Assembly (NCBI GenBank): GCA_948099385.1
Contig: CANUEZ040000002.1
Location: forward strand, 1,674,001 to 1,738,000
Direction of reading: 5' to 3'
Length of the DNA stretch: 64,000 nucleotides
Source of the DNA: Fasciola hepatica
Lineage: Eukaryota; Platyhelminthes; Trematoda; Plagiorchiida; Fasciolidae
Each line of letters begins with the position of its first letter. The stretch's first letter is position 1. Under the pieces are notes generated by a model that was given only the letters and a program-made list of their open reading frames with translations, did no database searches and was not told the DNA's origin. Positions 20,359 to 31,289 of the stretch are shown piece by piece. A program made the position numbers and the translations under genes.

Positions 20359-23286
20359 TTAAGGCTCACTACAAGGAAAGATCTCGTACCACTTGCGATC
20401 AAGGGCACATTTGAAGGATTGGACTGTCTGCAGATCTACCATTTCACCAGGCAGACCGTTCCAACTGTTCACAACCCTGTTGCTGAAGAAGCGCGATCTA
20501 GCCATCAACCTAGATCTGGCTTTTATCAACTTCTTTTCGTGTCCCCTTGTTCTGGAGTCTACGGCCAATTGGAATAGACTATCTGGTCTGAGGCCAGAAA
20601 AGCCCTTCATTACCTTGAACGTTTCTATGAGATCTCCTCGACTTCTCCTCCTTTCCAACGAGAAGAGATTCAGGTCACAGAGTCTCTGCTCGTAAGTCTT
20701 ACCCCTCTGCCCTTCAACCATCCGCGTGGCGAGACGTTGGACTTTCTCTAGGCAGGCGGCATCCTTTTTGTAGAAGGGTGACCAAGCCTGCACACTACCT
20801 TCTAAGTGATGTCGTACTATAGCCATGTAAATAGGTACGAATACCTCCGGCTTCCGGCAAGACAAAGCCGATCGCAGTCTAAAGAGCTCCCCACGAGCCT
20901 TATGCGCAGCCGCGTTGCACTGCTCCGACCATTTGAAGTCACTTTTCATGATGATCCCCAGGTCTTTAACCCTACTGGCTGCCTCTACGGTGAACAGCCC
21001 TTGATCATGAGCGACAGTTAGGCTCTCTGTTGCCCTTGACAACAAATGGCTTTTTTGAGCGTTTAGAGGTAAGTCCCATTTGTATGCCCAGTTTAGGACG
21101 GTGCCTATTTCCCTGCCCAAGTCCGCCCTACCCTTAGATCCAACAATCTTCACATCATCCGCAAAAACAAAGCTGGGCGATTGAAGAGTGGATGCTAGGT
21201 CATTAATAAATAACAAGAATAGGACCGGGCCTAGGACGGATCCCTGAGGTACACCACTGGTGACGTTCACCAAACTGGAGCACCTGTCCCCCACTTTGAC
21301 ATAAAGCGTCCTGTGGGAGAGGAAGTCCTCCAGCCACCTATATACTGGCCCACCTATCCCGAAAGTCTCCATCTTGCATAGCAAAAGAAGATGATTAACG
21401 GAGTCGAACGCCTTGCTAAAGTCGAGGTAACATACCTCAACATGCTTACCTTCGTCCAGTCGTCGAGTTACTTCATCTAAGAAGCACAGGAGATTGGTGA
21501 GGCAAGATCTATTTTTCAGGAATCCATGCTGCGCCGGGCTTAGCATGGAGTGCTGCAGTAAGTGCTGGCAGATATGGGCACGGATGATCTTCTCGAGAAC
21601 TTTACAGAGAATGCTAGTTAGGCTTACCGGCCTGTAGTTCTGCACATCCGACTTAGGCCCACTCTTATGTATTGCCACGACTGCCGCGACTTTCCAGTCC
21701 TGAGGCAGCTTTCCCTGGTCCAACGTGGATCTATACAATCTGCATACCGATGGAGCTATGATATCCGCCAACGGCTTGATGATAGCTGGATGAATGCCAT
21801 CTGGGCCCGCTGACTTGTGGCTGTTTAACTCCTGTAGGTACTTACGCACGCATTCCTCTGAAAGATCTAGCTCGTTTAACTGAGGAGGATGTATCAGCGC
21901 CAGATCTACTAGTACCCCACTATCTATCCTATGTACACTACCAAAGTATTCCCCCAGGGCGTCTGCTTTGCCCTGGTCGTCAGTGACAATACCATATTCT
22001 CTAGTGGATAGCGGACCTACGGCATTTCTTGTTGAGCCTTTAGATTGTACATAGCTGTAGAACTTCTTCGGCTGTTGTCTTACAGACTGGGCCAATTTCA
22101 GCTCAAATTCCCGTTTAGAAGTTCTCAAAAGGCCCACAGTCTCGTTTCTCAGCTTCGTATAGCGATTCCAGGCTAGCTGGCTGCCGGAAGCTTTGTACTG
22201 GTTCCAATAGCGGTTTCTACGTCTGATGGCCTTGGCTATTGCAGCCTTCCACCACATGGGCTTGCCCTCCCCACTCCTTCGTTTGAAGGGTGCGAACTCT
22301 TCCTGTAGGGCAGTCAGGGATCCTTTTATGGCCTGCCAGCGCTCCTCCACAGTAGCCTCCTCTGGTGCGTCCCAGGTCAAACCCATCGCCCTATTACGAA
22401 GCCTATCTATGTCCATACTACCGAAATTCCTAATCAGCCTTAAGGGTACCTTCGGTTGCCGCATGCATAGAACTATTTTGACACACACGTGGTCACTCTT
22501 TCCCAGCGGTGCACAATAATGCAGTCCAGCCACATCGTTGGGGAAGTTCGTTATAGCTAGATCCAGCAGGGATGGAACGCATCCAGTCCTATATCTGGTA
22601 TTCTCCCTAATATGCTGATGCAACGCATTGTCATGCAGCCATTCTAAGTAGCTTTGCTCCTCCGATCCCGGCACGCAGACCTCAGCCACCCAGTCGATGT
22701 GCGGAAGATTGAAGTCACTCACTATGAGGGTCTTTTGTGCGTCCTTAACTAGTTCAGTCAAAGTCCGCAGCAAGCAAACGTCCTCTTCGTGGTTTGTGCT
22801 TGGTGCCCTGTAGACACAGACGACGTTAACCCTTCTGCCTGGAAGGATGATCGTAACGGCGCATAGCTGGATATTGCGAGTGCACATCTTGGTCTGGGAC
22901 TCAAGGTGGTTTGCACCTGACCTAACGAGGATGGCTACTCCACCACCAAGGCAATCTTGTTCCCGATCCTGCCTGTAGGCTGCAAAACTGTTACTTATTA
23001 GGCCTGGCACATGGTCTTCTTCAGAAAGCTACGTTTCCGTGACGGCAACTATTGATGCTTTCTGTTCGTCAGCGGTTTTGGCAAGTTCCGCCCATTTGTT
23101 TCTAATACTACACGCGTTAGTATATAACACCACCGCGTTTGCTCCGTCGCCTAGGTGTCTATTTTCATTCATTCCTGACTGTTTCTCAGGCGCAACGCCT
23201 GAGATGATGGCACGTTTTTTGCTTCGGATGTCCCCACTGGGGTGCATGAAGCCGGCTGATGGTCCAGAATTTCTGACGACTCCCAA
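20359..23286 (-). pseudogene. CR1 ORF2: endonuclease plus reverse transcriptase, one nonsense codon
   Basis: One frame spans the whole region. It covers endonuclease strands 'VLYTNACSIRNKW' and 'IVAVTET', then a TAG at 23029-23031, then LSEEDHVPG and an uninterrupted 883-codon stretch with 'VVCVYRAPS', 'LIVSDFNLPHIDW', 'RTGCVPSLLDLAITN' and 'LGKSDHV' (catalytic His). The RT follows: 'KSAGPDGIHPAIIKPLAD', 'NYRPVSLTSILCKVLEKII', 'CYLDFSKAFDSVNH', 'SGVPQGSVLGPVLFLLFINDLA' and FADDVKIV with both Asp intact. In the sister LINEs the residue after TET is Trp, so TGG to TAG is the likely change. Confidence 0.9.
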
Positions 23287-23735
23287 TCCATCTCTATAGG
23301 AGTGGCCACAACATCCAGCCTGGCAGGGATCACGCTGTCATCTATCTTCGGGCAGCACTGCCAATTTTCGTCTTCCAGCGCATCTTCGATTACAACTATT
23401 AGCGACCCCGCACGTGGCTTCTTTACTATTGCCGGGGTCGGGGCCTGAGAGCCGAGTACGGCATTCCGCTGAACTTTTATATTTCTCACCAGCGCCCTGG
23501 CTGGTCGAGCAAGGATACCTCTTGGGGCTAGACCACCAGGCCTTACCCTATGTTCGTCCGGCACTATCTGGTATCTGCCCTTTGTAATCTGAGCTACTAC
23601 CGCTGCCCTCGCCAGCAGTCTATCCCGGGTAGCCTCATCAGCGAACTCCACCAGTATTGGTCTCGCACGAAGTTCGCCTTTGTTCCCCAGTGGTGACTTC
23701 CATGTCCCCACTCTGTGCACCCTGTTTGACAGCAC
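23169..23735 (-). pseudogene. CR1 ORF1, C-terminal part
   Basis: A 188-codon frame with a block ARPILVEFADEATRDRLLARA, of the kind found in CR1 ORF1 RNA-binding domains that coat the element's RNA. A basic Ala/Arg-rich stretch follows, then an acidic tail. It overlaps the ORF2 start by about 118 bases in a different frame. The N-terminal part is missing because the element is 5'-truncated at about 23740. Confidence 0.6.
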
Positions 23736-23740
23736 GGTAT

Positions 23741-24200
23741 AATTCAGTTCAGTTCAGTTTAGTTTGCACAGGACTTTGTGTGGCTAGAGCCAATTGTGTG
23801 TTCAGTTACTTGAGTCATCGGCGCGTTTCCGTAGCTCCCAGCACTGCGTGAGTTTGTTTTTCTGGGGGGCAGAAATTTTGTGCAGTATCAGCACTGGCAG
23901 AGAAGGGTGGAAACAATGGGTAAATCGTGTCTGACCCCAAAAACTAGGGCCTATTTCAATAGGGAACCACTCTATTCGGGACTTATTTCGTCCTAATTTG
24001 TAGCCTCGGGTGCTTTCTCTGTAATGTCTTGAAGTCTTGAAGTCTTGAAGTACCACACGGGTTCGAGGCTTTGAGCCCAATTGTCCCGGTTCTTTAGGAA
24101 ATCTTTGATCTTTTGTCGGATTCACCGAGCTGAAACGAGAGTAAAAAGAAGCAGGGGGGGGGCGGGGTGGCAGCGAAAACAAGATACACATAACATCATG
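23741..24200. other. Spacer with pentamer tract and SINE-like core
   Basis: It begins with a short (TTCAG)n run followed by TTTGCACAGGAC, which is also seen at 20060-20105. It then holds a CTTGAAGT triplet plus a B-box-like GGTTCGAGGC (24035-24085) and a G-rich run near 24150. No coding frame is supported. The right part may be 3' UTR of the LINE that follows. Confidence 0.4.
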
Positions 24201-24507
24201 CAGCGTCACACTGTGGACAGTGCCTTAAGCTGAGTGGGGGTGCGGCATTCATGAACATATATGCGATAAGAGACAACTATTTTGTTTGTTTGTTTGACAA
24301 AGGGACCTGGGAGAGACCCAGGTAGAGGTCTAGCTTTTTCTTGAAGATAGTTTTGTTCTGCGAGAGAACTGTATCTTCCGGAAGTGCATTCCACATAGTA
24401 ATGACCCTATAGCTAAAAAAGTTAATCCTTAGTGAAGTGCGTGGCCTCGGTTTGAAAACTCTTCTGCTGTGATCACGGAGAGAAGAGGCTGGACAGATGG
24501 AGAAGAA

Positions 24508-26262
24508 TCAATCGCTTTGATCTGTTTCAAAAAGGTGGAACATCAAAAACAGATCACCTCTTACGCGTCTTACGTCAAGGGGATAGAGGTTGAGGAGTGA
24601 GAGGCGGACGGGATAATGTAGATGGGATAGACCCCTTACTGCCTTGGTGGAGGCCCGCTGAACTCGTTCTAGGATCTCACGGTCTCGGACAAGACCAGAG
24701 TGCACTATCTGACTACCGTACTCCAGCAGAGGTCGGATATAAGTGCCGAAAATTATGTGGAAATCATCCTTAGATATGCGCGGGAAGGACCTTCGAATCA
24801 TGTTTAGGACTCGAAAGGCAGACTTGCTCGCAAGTTGGTGATGATGAGAGAGGGATAAGTTACAATTCAACCAAAAACCGAGCACCTTGTGTCGGTCAAC
24901 CCTGGGCAGTGTAACTACTCCGTTAATGGTTAACGTGTGACCAGTCTCTCTGCCGAAAGACAAGCTCATGCGTTTGTCATCATTAACTGGGAGGTTCCAA
25001 TCCTCGGAGCAGCGTTTTGTTTCATAAACTGCAATTTGCAGGTCTTCAACGCTTGAACTCCAGAGGGTTACATCGTCTGCGTACATGGCAATGTTCACAG
25101 GAAGGGCATTCGGTAGATCGTTCATATAGATCAAGAAAAGAAGAGGACCTAAGACCGACCCCTGGGGGACCCCGGTTTTTACTGGGGAGGGTTGAGACAA
25201 AACATTCCCGACTTTAACCACAAAGGTGCGGTCGGTAAGGAAGCTGCGAAGGATGGCCAACATGGAGCCTGTGATCCCGTATGTCTGCAGCTCATAAAGA
25301 AGAGGGGCATGGGGGACCTTATCGAAGGCCTTAGCAAAATCGATGAATACAGCGTGTGAGAGCTGGCCATCATCATAGGCTTTCGTCAGGCTAGCTATGA
25401 CAGTAAGCATATCGGTGATGCATGATCTGCCAGGAAGAAACCCTTGTTGGGACGGGGAGAGTTTCTTAGTTATGTGAAGATGGGAAAGAATCTCACTCTT
25501 AAGAATTCTCTCAAAAATTTTGCTAGGGATGCTAGTGAGGCTTATGGGTCTGTAACTAGAAGTAAGGTGTCTACTGCCCTTCTTATAGATGGGTGCGATC
25601 ACTGCTTTTTTCCAGCTACTGCGGACAACTCTATCGTCAACACACTGCTGAAAAAGCGAGGCATAAGGAGCAGCTAATGCATCCGCGGCTTCCCTGAGAA
25701 TACGGGGGTGGATTAGGTCAGGACCCATAGAGCAATATTGGTTGAGCTGTCGGAAACCTTCAGCGACTGCACCAATGGGAATGAAGACGCGGTTAAGGGT
25801 AGTGGTCAGAGATAACGGATGCATGGTAGGGTGGGATGATATGGGTATGGAGCTAAAAATTGTACGGAAGTAGGAGCTGAATGCCTCGGCTACTTGGCTA
25901 GGGGAAGTGATTGGAGATCCGGCACTATCTCTGAGAGCTAATGGCGTCGGAGCTGTACCCCTAAGACGACGCATGTACTGAAAGAAAAATGCCTTATTGG
26001 TCCGTGCTCGATCAAGTACAGATCGTTGGACTGCATTCTGATAGGACCTAATCTTGTCTTTGCATATGTTCCATATGATCCTGAAGTCTTCTGCATCACG
26101 GGCAAGGTCTGTTGCTTTATATCTAGCAAGGAGGCGTGCGCGTTCGTCTAGAATGCGCCTAGTGGGGCGAGGGAGGGGTCGCTTAGCGGTCTGTGGGCGA
26201 CGAATTCTGGGGACAAAATGCCTATCAGTTATGGAGATTAACTCTCTGAGATTCTCTGCCAC
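24508..26262 (-). pseudogene. LINE reverse transcriptase, 584-codon open frame
   Basis: The frame carries a basic N-terminal linker, then RT motifs: 'CSMGPDLIHPRILREA', 'SYRPISLTSIPSKIFERIL', 'QQGFLPGRSCITDM', 'AVFIDFAKAFDKVPH', 'KTGVPQGSVLGPLLFLIYMNDLP' and MYADDVTLWSS with both Asp intact. It ends with the thumb and a C-terminal 'RVQRASTKAVRGL' block. The RT itself looks catalytically complete. It follows in the same frame after the TAG at 26299-26301, so the endonuclease and RT were once one protein. Confidence 0.85.
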
Positions 26263-26298
26263 TTCATCTGCAGAGTTACCTGAGTTAGTTGAATTTAG

Positions 26299-27071
26299 CT
26301 AGGAGCGAAAAAATGCACAGACTTGGTCAAAATTGGTCCTTTTGAAGGATCTCAAAATTTTAGTTTCTGAGGGAAGAGGAGGCCATTTCACGATATCATC
26401 GAATCCAATGAGAGAGCGATCACTTTTGCCGAGGGGCGGCAAGTAATGCACCACACCTATTAGGAAACGATCATTGGTGATTACCAGGTCTAGTAGGGAC
26501 GGGGCGTGGCCTGTGCGATATCTAGTCGGATCTCTTACGTTCTGCACCCATGAGTTTTTCAGTACGAGATCAAGGAGGGGTTTACCGAAAGTGATATCCG
26601 GGGCATCAGCTCTTTGCCAGTCTGACCGGGAGAGATGAAGTCACCAGTGACTAACAGATGGGTGATGTCTGTGTAGCTTTTCAGGGAGGCTTATAAGTCT
26701 ATGAGACCTAGGCTATCAGCTGAATTGCATGAGAGAGGACGGTAGACAACACCAAGCAATAGGGTGTCTGTCCTAGAGAGGTTAAACACAGCCCACAAAC
26801 AATCAATACATGAAAAGGTAGGGTTTGTAAGTAAAGTGGGAGGAGGGATCTAATTATCGTAGTACATGATGAACCCGCCGGCACGACCTCTGCTGGAGCC
26901 CCGCCTTACAGTGAAGTATCCCGGAAGGGACATTTCGGCATCAAGTATGTCAGGGGTGAGCCAGGTTTCTGTGAGGGCTATGATCTGAGGCTCCTTATCC
27001 ACTGCAAGCTGCCGAAGCTCCGGGATCTTATTCAACACACTCAGGCAATTGCTGTAAAAACACTTGAGCAC
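26299..27071 (-). pseudogene. LINE endonuclease domain, multiply broken
   Basis: Fragments in order are 'FYSNCLSVLNKIPEL', 'PQIIALTETWLTPD', 'GYFTVRRGSSRGRAGGFIMYY', then a TAG at 26850-26852. After that come 'LLGVVYRP', a TAA near 26697, 'LLVTGDF', a one-base shift near 26625, 'DWQRADAPDITFGKPLLDL', 'RDPTRYRTGHAPSLLDLVITN' and 'PLGKSDRSLI' (the usual catalytic His after SD is Arg), then a TAG at 26299-26301. At least three stops and one shift disable it. Confidence 0.75.
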
Positions 27072-27075
27072 ATGC

Positions 27076-27912
27076 TCAGGAGTTGTTGCAGAATCGCCAG
27101 AGGCAGCTGGTTTTGGGCTTGAGGATGGAAAGGAGGTCCTCGGAGAGTCGGGGGCTGAAGATATTGGGGGCTAGAGGGTAAGCAGACTGCTGGGGGGACC
27201 GGTAGGTTTTGATGTCTAGTAACCTGGGGGGTATCAATCCAGGCTGACGGTCTACATCCTTCGGTCTCCGAAAAGGGCGGGCTGCTTTTTGTGGTTTGCC
27301 CTTCTGCGCACTGCTTGATGCCCTGTTCTGAGTTTTCTTGTTGGTGAGCTTATTTTTCATGACAGCACCAGATGTATTATCTGGTGCGTTAACCTCCTCA
27401 CTGCTTCTTTCAGTAGAAACAGGTTGCAGGTTCATGTCTGGGCTCAAGGATGAGTGAGTCTGGTCCGTTGAAATAGTCTTATCGGCTATGATGGGGTCTG
27501 GGATGCTTTTCGTAGGCGACAGATGTTTAGTGGCACTAGGCCTACTACTGGGAGTACCTTCGGCGACAGGAAATGTTGTCAGTAGGGAAGCGAGGGATGG
27601 TGGGCATGCAGCTCGGTCCTCAAAGCGAGTTACCTGGACAACTGGCAGCACTCTGAGCTTAGGATCGGCTTTTTGTGGAATTTCTGGCTTAGCCTTCTCA
27701 CTGTGGAGCCTCAGATGAAGTGGCTTATCAGTGGATACGCCCTTGAGCCCTTTAACTTCCTTCTTCAGCTTTGCGGCCGAGGAAGCAATTCGTTTGGACG
27801 CATCTGTGGAACCCATTACGATGAGAATACCGTGAACCCGGTTGGTGCGTTTGGTTACCAACCGAGTGGACCGAAATTTAAGTGGGAAAGGGAGCTTAAG
27901 GCGATTAAACAC
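27076..27912 (-). pseudogene. LINE ORF1-like protein
   Basis: A 278-codon frame rich in Lys, Ser and Pro, with basic stretches (KKEVKG, RKPK-like, KGKPQKAARPFRRPKDVD) but no zinc knuckle or RRM that I can see. Its position directly 5' of the endonuclease, overlapping no other frame, makes it the element's ORF1. A role in binding the element's RNA is an inference from position and charge. The frame probably extends further 5' and is cut at 27994. Confidence 0.5.
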
Positions 27913-27994
27913 CAGGGCGTAGGTGTCAGGAGGGTTATCCGAACTGAGGAAGCGGCCCCAAAGGGTGACTCGCTTGGAGCAATTCTCGGTATCC

Positions 27995-28463
27995 TGAAAA
28001 AAACGTGTAACACGAAGAAATTTCTTTTCGATATATCACTTCAGGCATTGGCATATATAGTACTGAGTAAAAGAGGGTATATGTGCAGCTAAAGATAGCA
28101 GAGAGTGAGTAAATATGCAACAAATCCGGTAACTCGACAACATGCTTCAACTTGATGAATCTTGTTCGTTGTGTGAACGACAATAAGTGTGAAATGTGTA
28201 ACCAAATGGCGTGAAAAGACAGGTGTGAAAAACAAAGGTGTGAAAAAAGAGGTGTGGGGCTGGGGAGAATTGGTACAATGGAATCATAAGAGAATCATTT
28301 GTTACGGCCACTGCAACAACAACTGTTGCACGAGGTTAAGTTGCTTACACAAATCCGGCTTCAATAACCGAATTGCCATGGCTTCTGACGTCATCAGCAA
28401 CCGCCTGCGTAATCCTTTCGAGCGAACTCTGGGAGTTGTCAGGACTGGTCTAAAAGCTGTCAC
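27995..28463 (-). repeat. Penelope-like element 3' end, left copy of an inverted pair
   Basis: This segment (end of the coding region plus 3' UTR) is repeated in reverse orientation at 30760-31240 with no difference that I noticed, including 97 encoded residues that match exactly when both are read in the same sense. Its outer end is a motif with two small palindromes (CGTGTAACACG and AGAAATTTCT). Confidence 0.85.
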
Positions 28464-30719
28464 CGTGTCGATTTGGTGTCCGCTATCCACTAGATGTTGT
28501 AGTATTGCGCTATTGATAGTCCGGACTGTACCTTTGCGTAAAGAAGCCGGGACGTGTTCTGATATCCTCTTCGACAGGCGTCTCGTCGTATGTCCAATAT
28601 ACTGTGCACTACAAGAACACGTAAACTGATATAGAACAAAAGATTGAGACTGATGAGGCAACCTGTCCTCGGATTGTTGAACAATGAAAGGCTTCGTATT
28701 TGTTAAGATTCGGACATGTGCAGCGGGGAAAGACTTCCCTAGGGTCTTGGATATGCGCAGCTTTAGTATTTCTAAGGTTTTCTCACCTTTGAACGGGACA
28801 GTTAGAAAAATATCCTTTTTCTTGGCCATTTGAACTTTCATTTTGTGTCTCCTCTCTCCCATATGTTGACGAATGAACGGTTCTGGATAGCCGTTTTTTA
28901 ATAATGTACCGCGTATGTGTTCCAGTTCTTGGGCAATCGTGTCAGGACTACAGATGTTTCTTGCTCTGTAGGTCAGACAGCTCACAAGGTTTCTTTTGTA
29001 TCGTGGGGGGACAAAACTTAGGAAATATGTGTATTGCCCCAACCATGTACATTTCCGTTGCACCATCCTTTCTATATGTCCGTCCTCCATTCTACGCAAT
29101 CCCACATCAAGAAAGGCGAGGAAATTGTCCGTCTCTACTTCCACTGTAAATGTGGTCATTGCGTGGGCGTTGTTGAATGTTCGCAGTAGTTCGGTAGTCT
29201 TTTTTGAGTCACAAATTATGGAAGTGTCGTCCATGTATCTGATGTACATATATAGACTGTCAATGGTGCTACGTAGTGGTCCACTTTTGAGTTTCGCTAA
29301 GAATATATCCGCCAGAAGGGGTCCAAGTGGTGATCCCATTGCTACCCCGTCTTTCTGCCTGTAGTATTTTCCGCTGTACAGAAATTGTATATTCCATGCA
29401 CATCTAAGAATTAGTTCTTCTAGCTTAGCCACAGGAATGTCGAGTTGGGTATCATTATCGGTCAAGTATTGACAGATGAATTCTACCGTCTCGATCAACG
29501 GAACGTTTGTGAATAGGGATTCAACATCTAGGGAAAGCATAGTCCGTTCAGACAGGCCCTGATATTTTATCATCTCCACAAAAGAGAACGAATCTTTCAC
29601 ACTATACTTCGCTAGTGACTTGCGCACAGGTTCGATAATTTCTGCAATCCACTGAGCTGTGGCATGATAGGCTGAGGTGCTCATGTCAATCACCGGTCTT
29701 AGGGGTACATTTGGTTTGTGTACTTTTGGTAACCGATAGAGTCTAGGTGGTTGTGAGCCGCAGGGCACAAGCTTGTCGTGCAGTGTTTTGAAAATAGTGT
29801 TTTATGACTTAAGCCGCTTCAAGATCTCTGTCAGCTTAGTCTCGGCTTCTTGTGTTTTGTCTTTCTCACCCGGGTGGTAAATGAACTTGCTCTCATCAGA
29901 TAAAATAGTCATCAATTTTCTGTCGTAATCGTTTCGGTCTAGTACAACCCATCCGGCACCTTTGTCCGGTTTCGATAATAATAAATTATCATTATTCACT
30001 AGTTTTTGGACCGCTTCTCGATGTTGCTTAGTTATTATTCCGTTCAACGGAGATCTAGTAGCGTGATACTTTTGACATTCATAGACAAGTGATGTTTTCA
30101 GGCCGCCAGCTGAGTCAGATGATGTTGGTACCAGGTCGTACAATTGGCTCATTAGACTTTCAAACTGGATTTCAATTTCCACCCGATGATAACGTGGTTG
30201 AGTTGCACAAAACTTAGGTCCGAGAGATGAAGCCTCATATTGCAATTTACTAAGCGTCACAGAAGAATGATTGTGGACACACCTTTCAGGGTCTTCCGGT
30301 AACCTGGACGGTGGTACTGTTGTTTCCAAGCTGCTGAGGAACTTCCCTCGCTTCTTTTCCCGAGCTTTTCGACAAACTGAATCCACAAATTCCCGAAATT
30401 CTTTTCGATGACCTTCCTGTAGTTCTGCAACGTTCGTTTAGTATCTATTCACCAGCCGCTCTATTTCGTCTAGACTGGATTTGGCCGCGTCAAGTTGATT
30501 GAGCGCATGACGTCTGAGCGATCGGACATTGGGTATAACATGGCACCTGCGCAGTGCTTTCCAGTAGGTTTTAGGGTACCGATTGTTGCGGACACATTCC
30601 TCAATAAACTCGATTGTTTCTTTCGTCTCAGCGAACCTGGCGGTAAACTTCAAATACTTATTGAGGTCTTTTATCGCCACTGGCTGCTCGCAGTGTTTTA
30701 AATCATAGAATACGCCCAT
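28302..30719 (-). pseudogene. Penelope-like polyprotein: RT and GIY-YIG endonuclease, two nonsense codons
   Basis: The N-terminal part (30719-30438, 30386-29802) shows 'TKQHREAVQKLVNNDNLLLSKPDKGAGWVVLDRNDYD', typical of Penelope RT fingers. The RT core has 'PPRLYRLPKVHK', 'PLRPVIDMS', 'MLSLDVESLFTNVPL' (motif A), 'GVAMGSPLGPLLADIFLA' (motif B) and YIRYMDDTSII (motif C, intact). The C-terminal GIY-YIG domain reads 'LYQFTCSCSAQYIGHTTRRLSKRISEH', with the Tyr and Arg of the family. Penelope enzymes copy their RNA at a nick made by the GIY-YIG domain. Two TAA codons in one frame, with no shifts, are the only visible lesions. Confidence 0.88.
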
Positions 30720-30725
30720 CGATTC

Positions 30726-31246
30726 ATGAAAAAAACGTGTAACACGAAGAAATTTCTTTTCGACACGGTGACGGCTTTTAGACCAGTCCTGACAACTCCC
30801 AGAGTTCGCTCGAAAGGATTACGCAGGCGGTTGCTGATGACGTCAGAAGCCATGGCAATTCGGTTATTGAAGCCGGATTTGTGTAAGCAACTTAACCTCG
30901 TGCAACAGTTGTTGTTGCAGTGGCCGTAACAAATGATTCTCTTATGATTCCATTGTACCAATTCTCCCCAGCCCCACACCTCTTTTTTCACACCTTTGTT
31001 TTTCACACCTGTCTTTTCACGCCATTTGGTTACACATTTCACACTTATTGTCGTTCACACAACGAACAAGATTCATCAAGTTGAAGCATGTTGTCGAGTT
31101 ACCGGATTTGTTGCATATTTACTCACTCTCTGCTATCTTTAGCTGCACATATACCCTCTTTTACTCAGTACTATATATGCCAATGCCTGAAGTGATATAT
31201 CGAAAAGAAATTTCTTCGTGTTACACGTTTTTTTCATGAATCGATG
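30726..31246 (+). repeat. Inverted copy of the Penelope-like 3' end, flanked by 35-bp inverted motifs
   Basis: It starts with AAAAAAACGTGTAACACG plus the AGAAATTTCT palindrome and jumps straight to the last ~55 codons of the Penelope protein on the plus strand (30760-30929). It continues through the 3' UTR and ends with the same 35-bp motif inverted. On both sides the next bases are TCATGAATCGATG-like sequence in mirror image. To the right, a second ATG reads away (Met-Ser-Val-Leu-Tyr-Asp) and resembles the element's own start (Met-Gly-Val-Phe-Tyr-Asp). Confidence 0.8.
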
Positions 31247-31289
31247 AGCGTACTCTATGATTTTCGGTATCTCGTAAAATCTTTGCGGC

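Larger units (their letters stand above)
20340..23740 (-). mobile_element. CR1-clade LINE, nearly intact
   Basis: It contains the end of ORF1 (23169-23735) and an ORF2 (23286 to 20359) with endonuclease and RT domains, broken by a single in-frame TAG at 23029-23031. The 5' end is truncated inside ORF1 where a (TTCAG)n tract begins. It lies just upstream of Cdc42 on the same strand. SR1/Perere-like CR1 elements of schistosomes are the nearest known relatives (inference). Confidence 0.85.
24200..27994 (-). mobile_element. CR1/Jockey-type LINE, second subfamily, interrupted by a Penelope-like element
   Basis: Order on the minus strand: ORF1-like region (27912-27076, continuing back to about 27994), endonuclease (27071-26299, several lesions), RT (26262-24508) and a C-terminal segment to about 24275 ending VPLSNKQTK. 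The 5' part stops abruptly at 27994, where the Penelope-like element begins. It shares its RT family with the plus-strand LINE at 16680-19270. Confidence 0.8.
27995..30725 (-). mobile_element. Penelope-like element (RT plus GIY-YIG)
   Basis: A single minus-strand frame from the ATG at 30719 to the stop at 28302 (806 codons) is interrupted only by TAA at 30438-30440 and TAA at 29802-29804. A 3' UTR of about 300 bp follows and ends with a 35-bp AT-rich motif (27998-28033). It sits in the 5' part of the LINE at 24200-27994. An inverted copy of its 3' end lies at its head (30726-31240). Confidence 0.85.

Noticed and set aside
28189..28629. Plus-strand 146-codon frame as a novel gene
   Set aside because: It is antisense to the Penelope coding end and 3' UTR, and the duplicate frame at 30698-31042 exists only because that segment is repeated inverted.
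28640..28690. Another hammerhead (CTGATGAGG near 28649)
   Set aside because: No stem II plus GAAA follows; the bases are the antisense of Penelope coding sequence.
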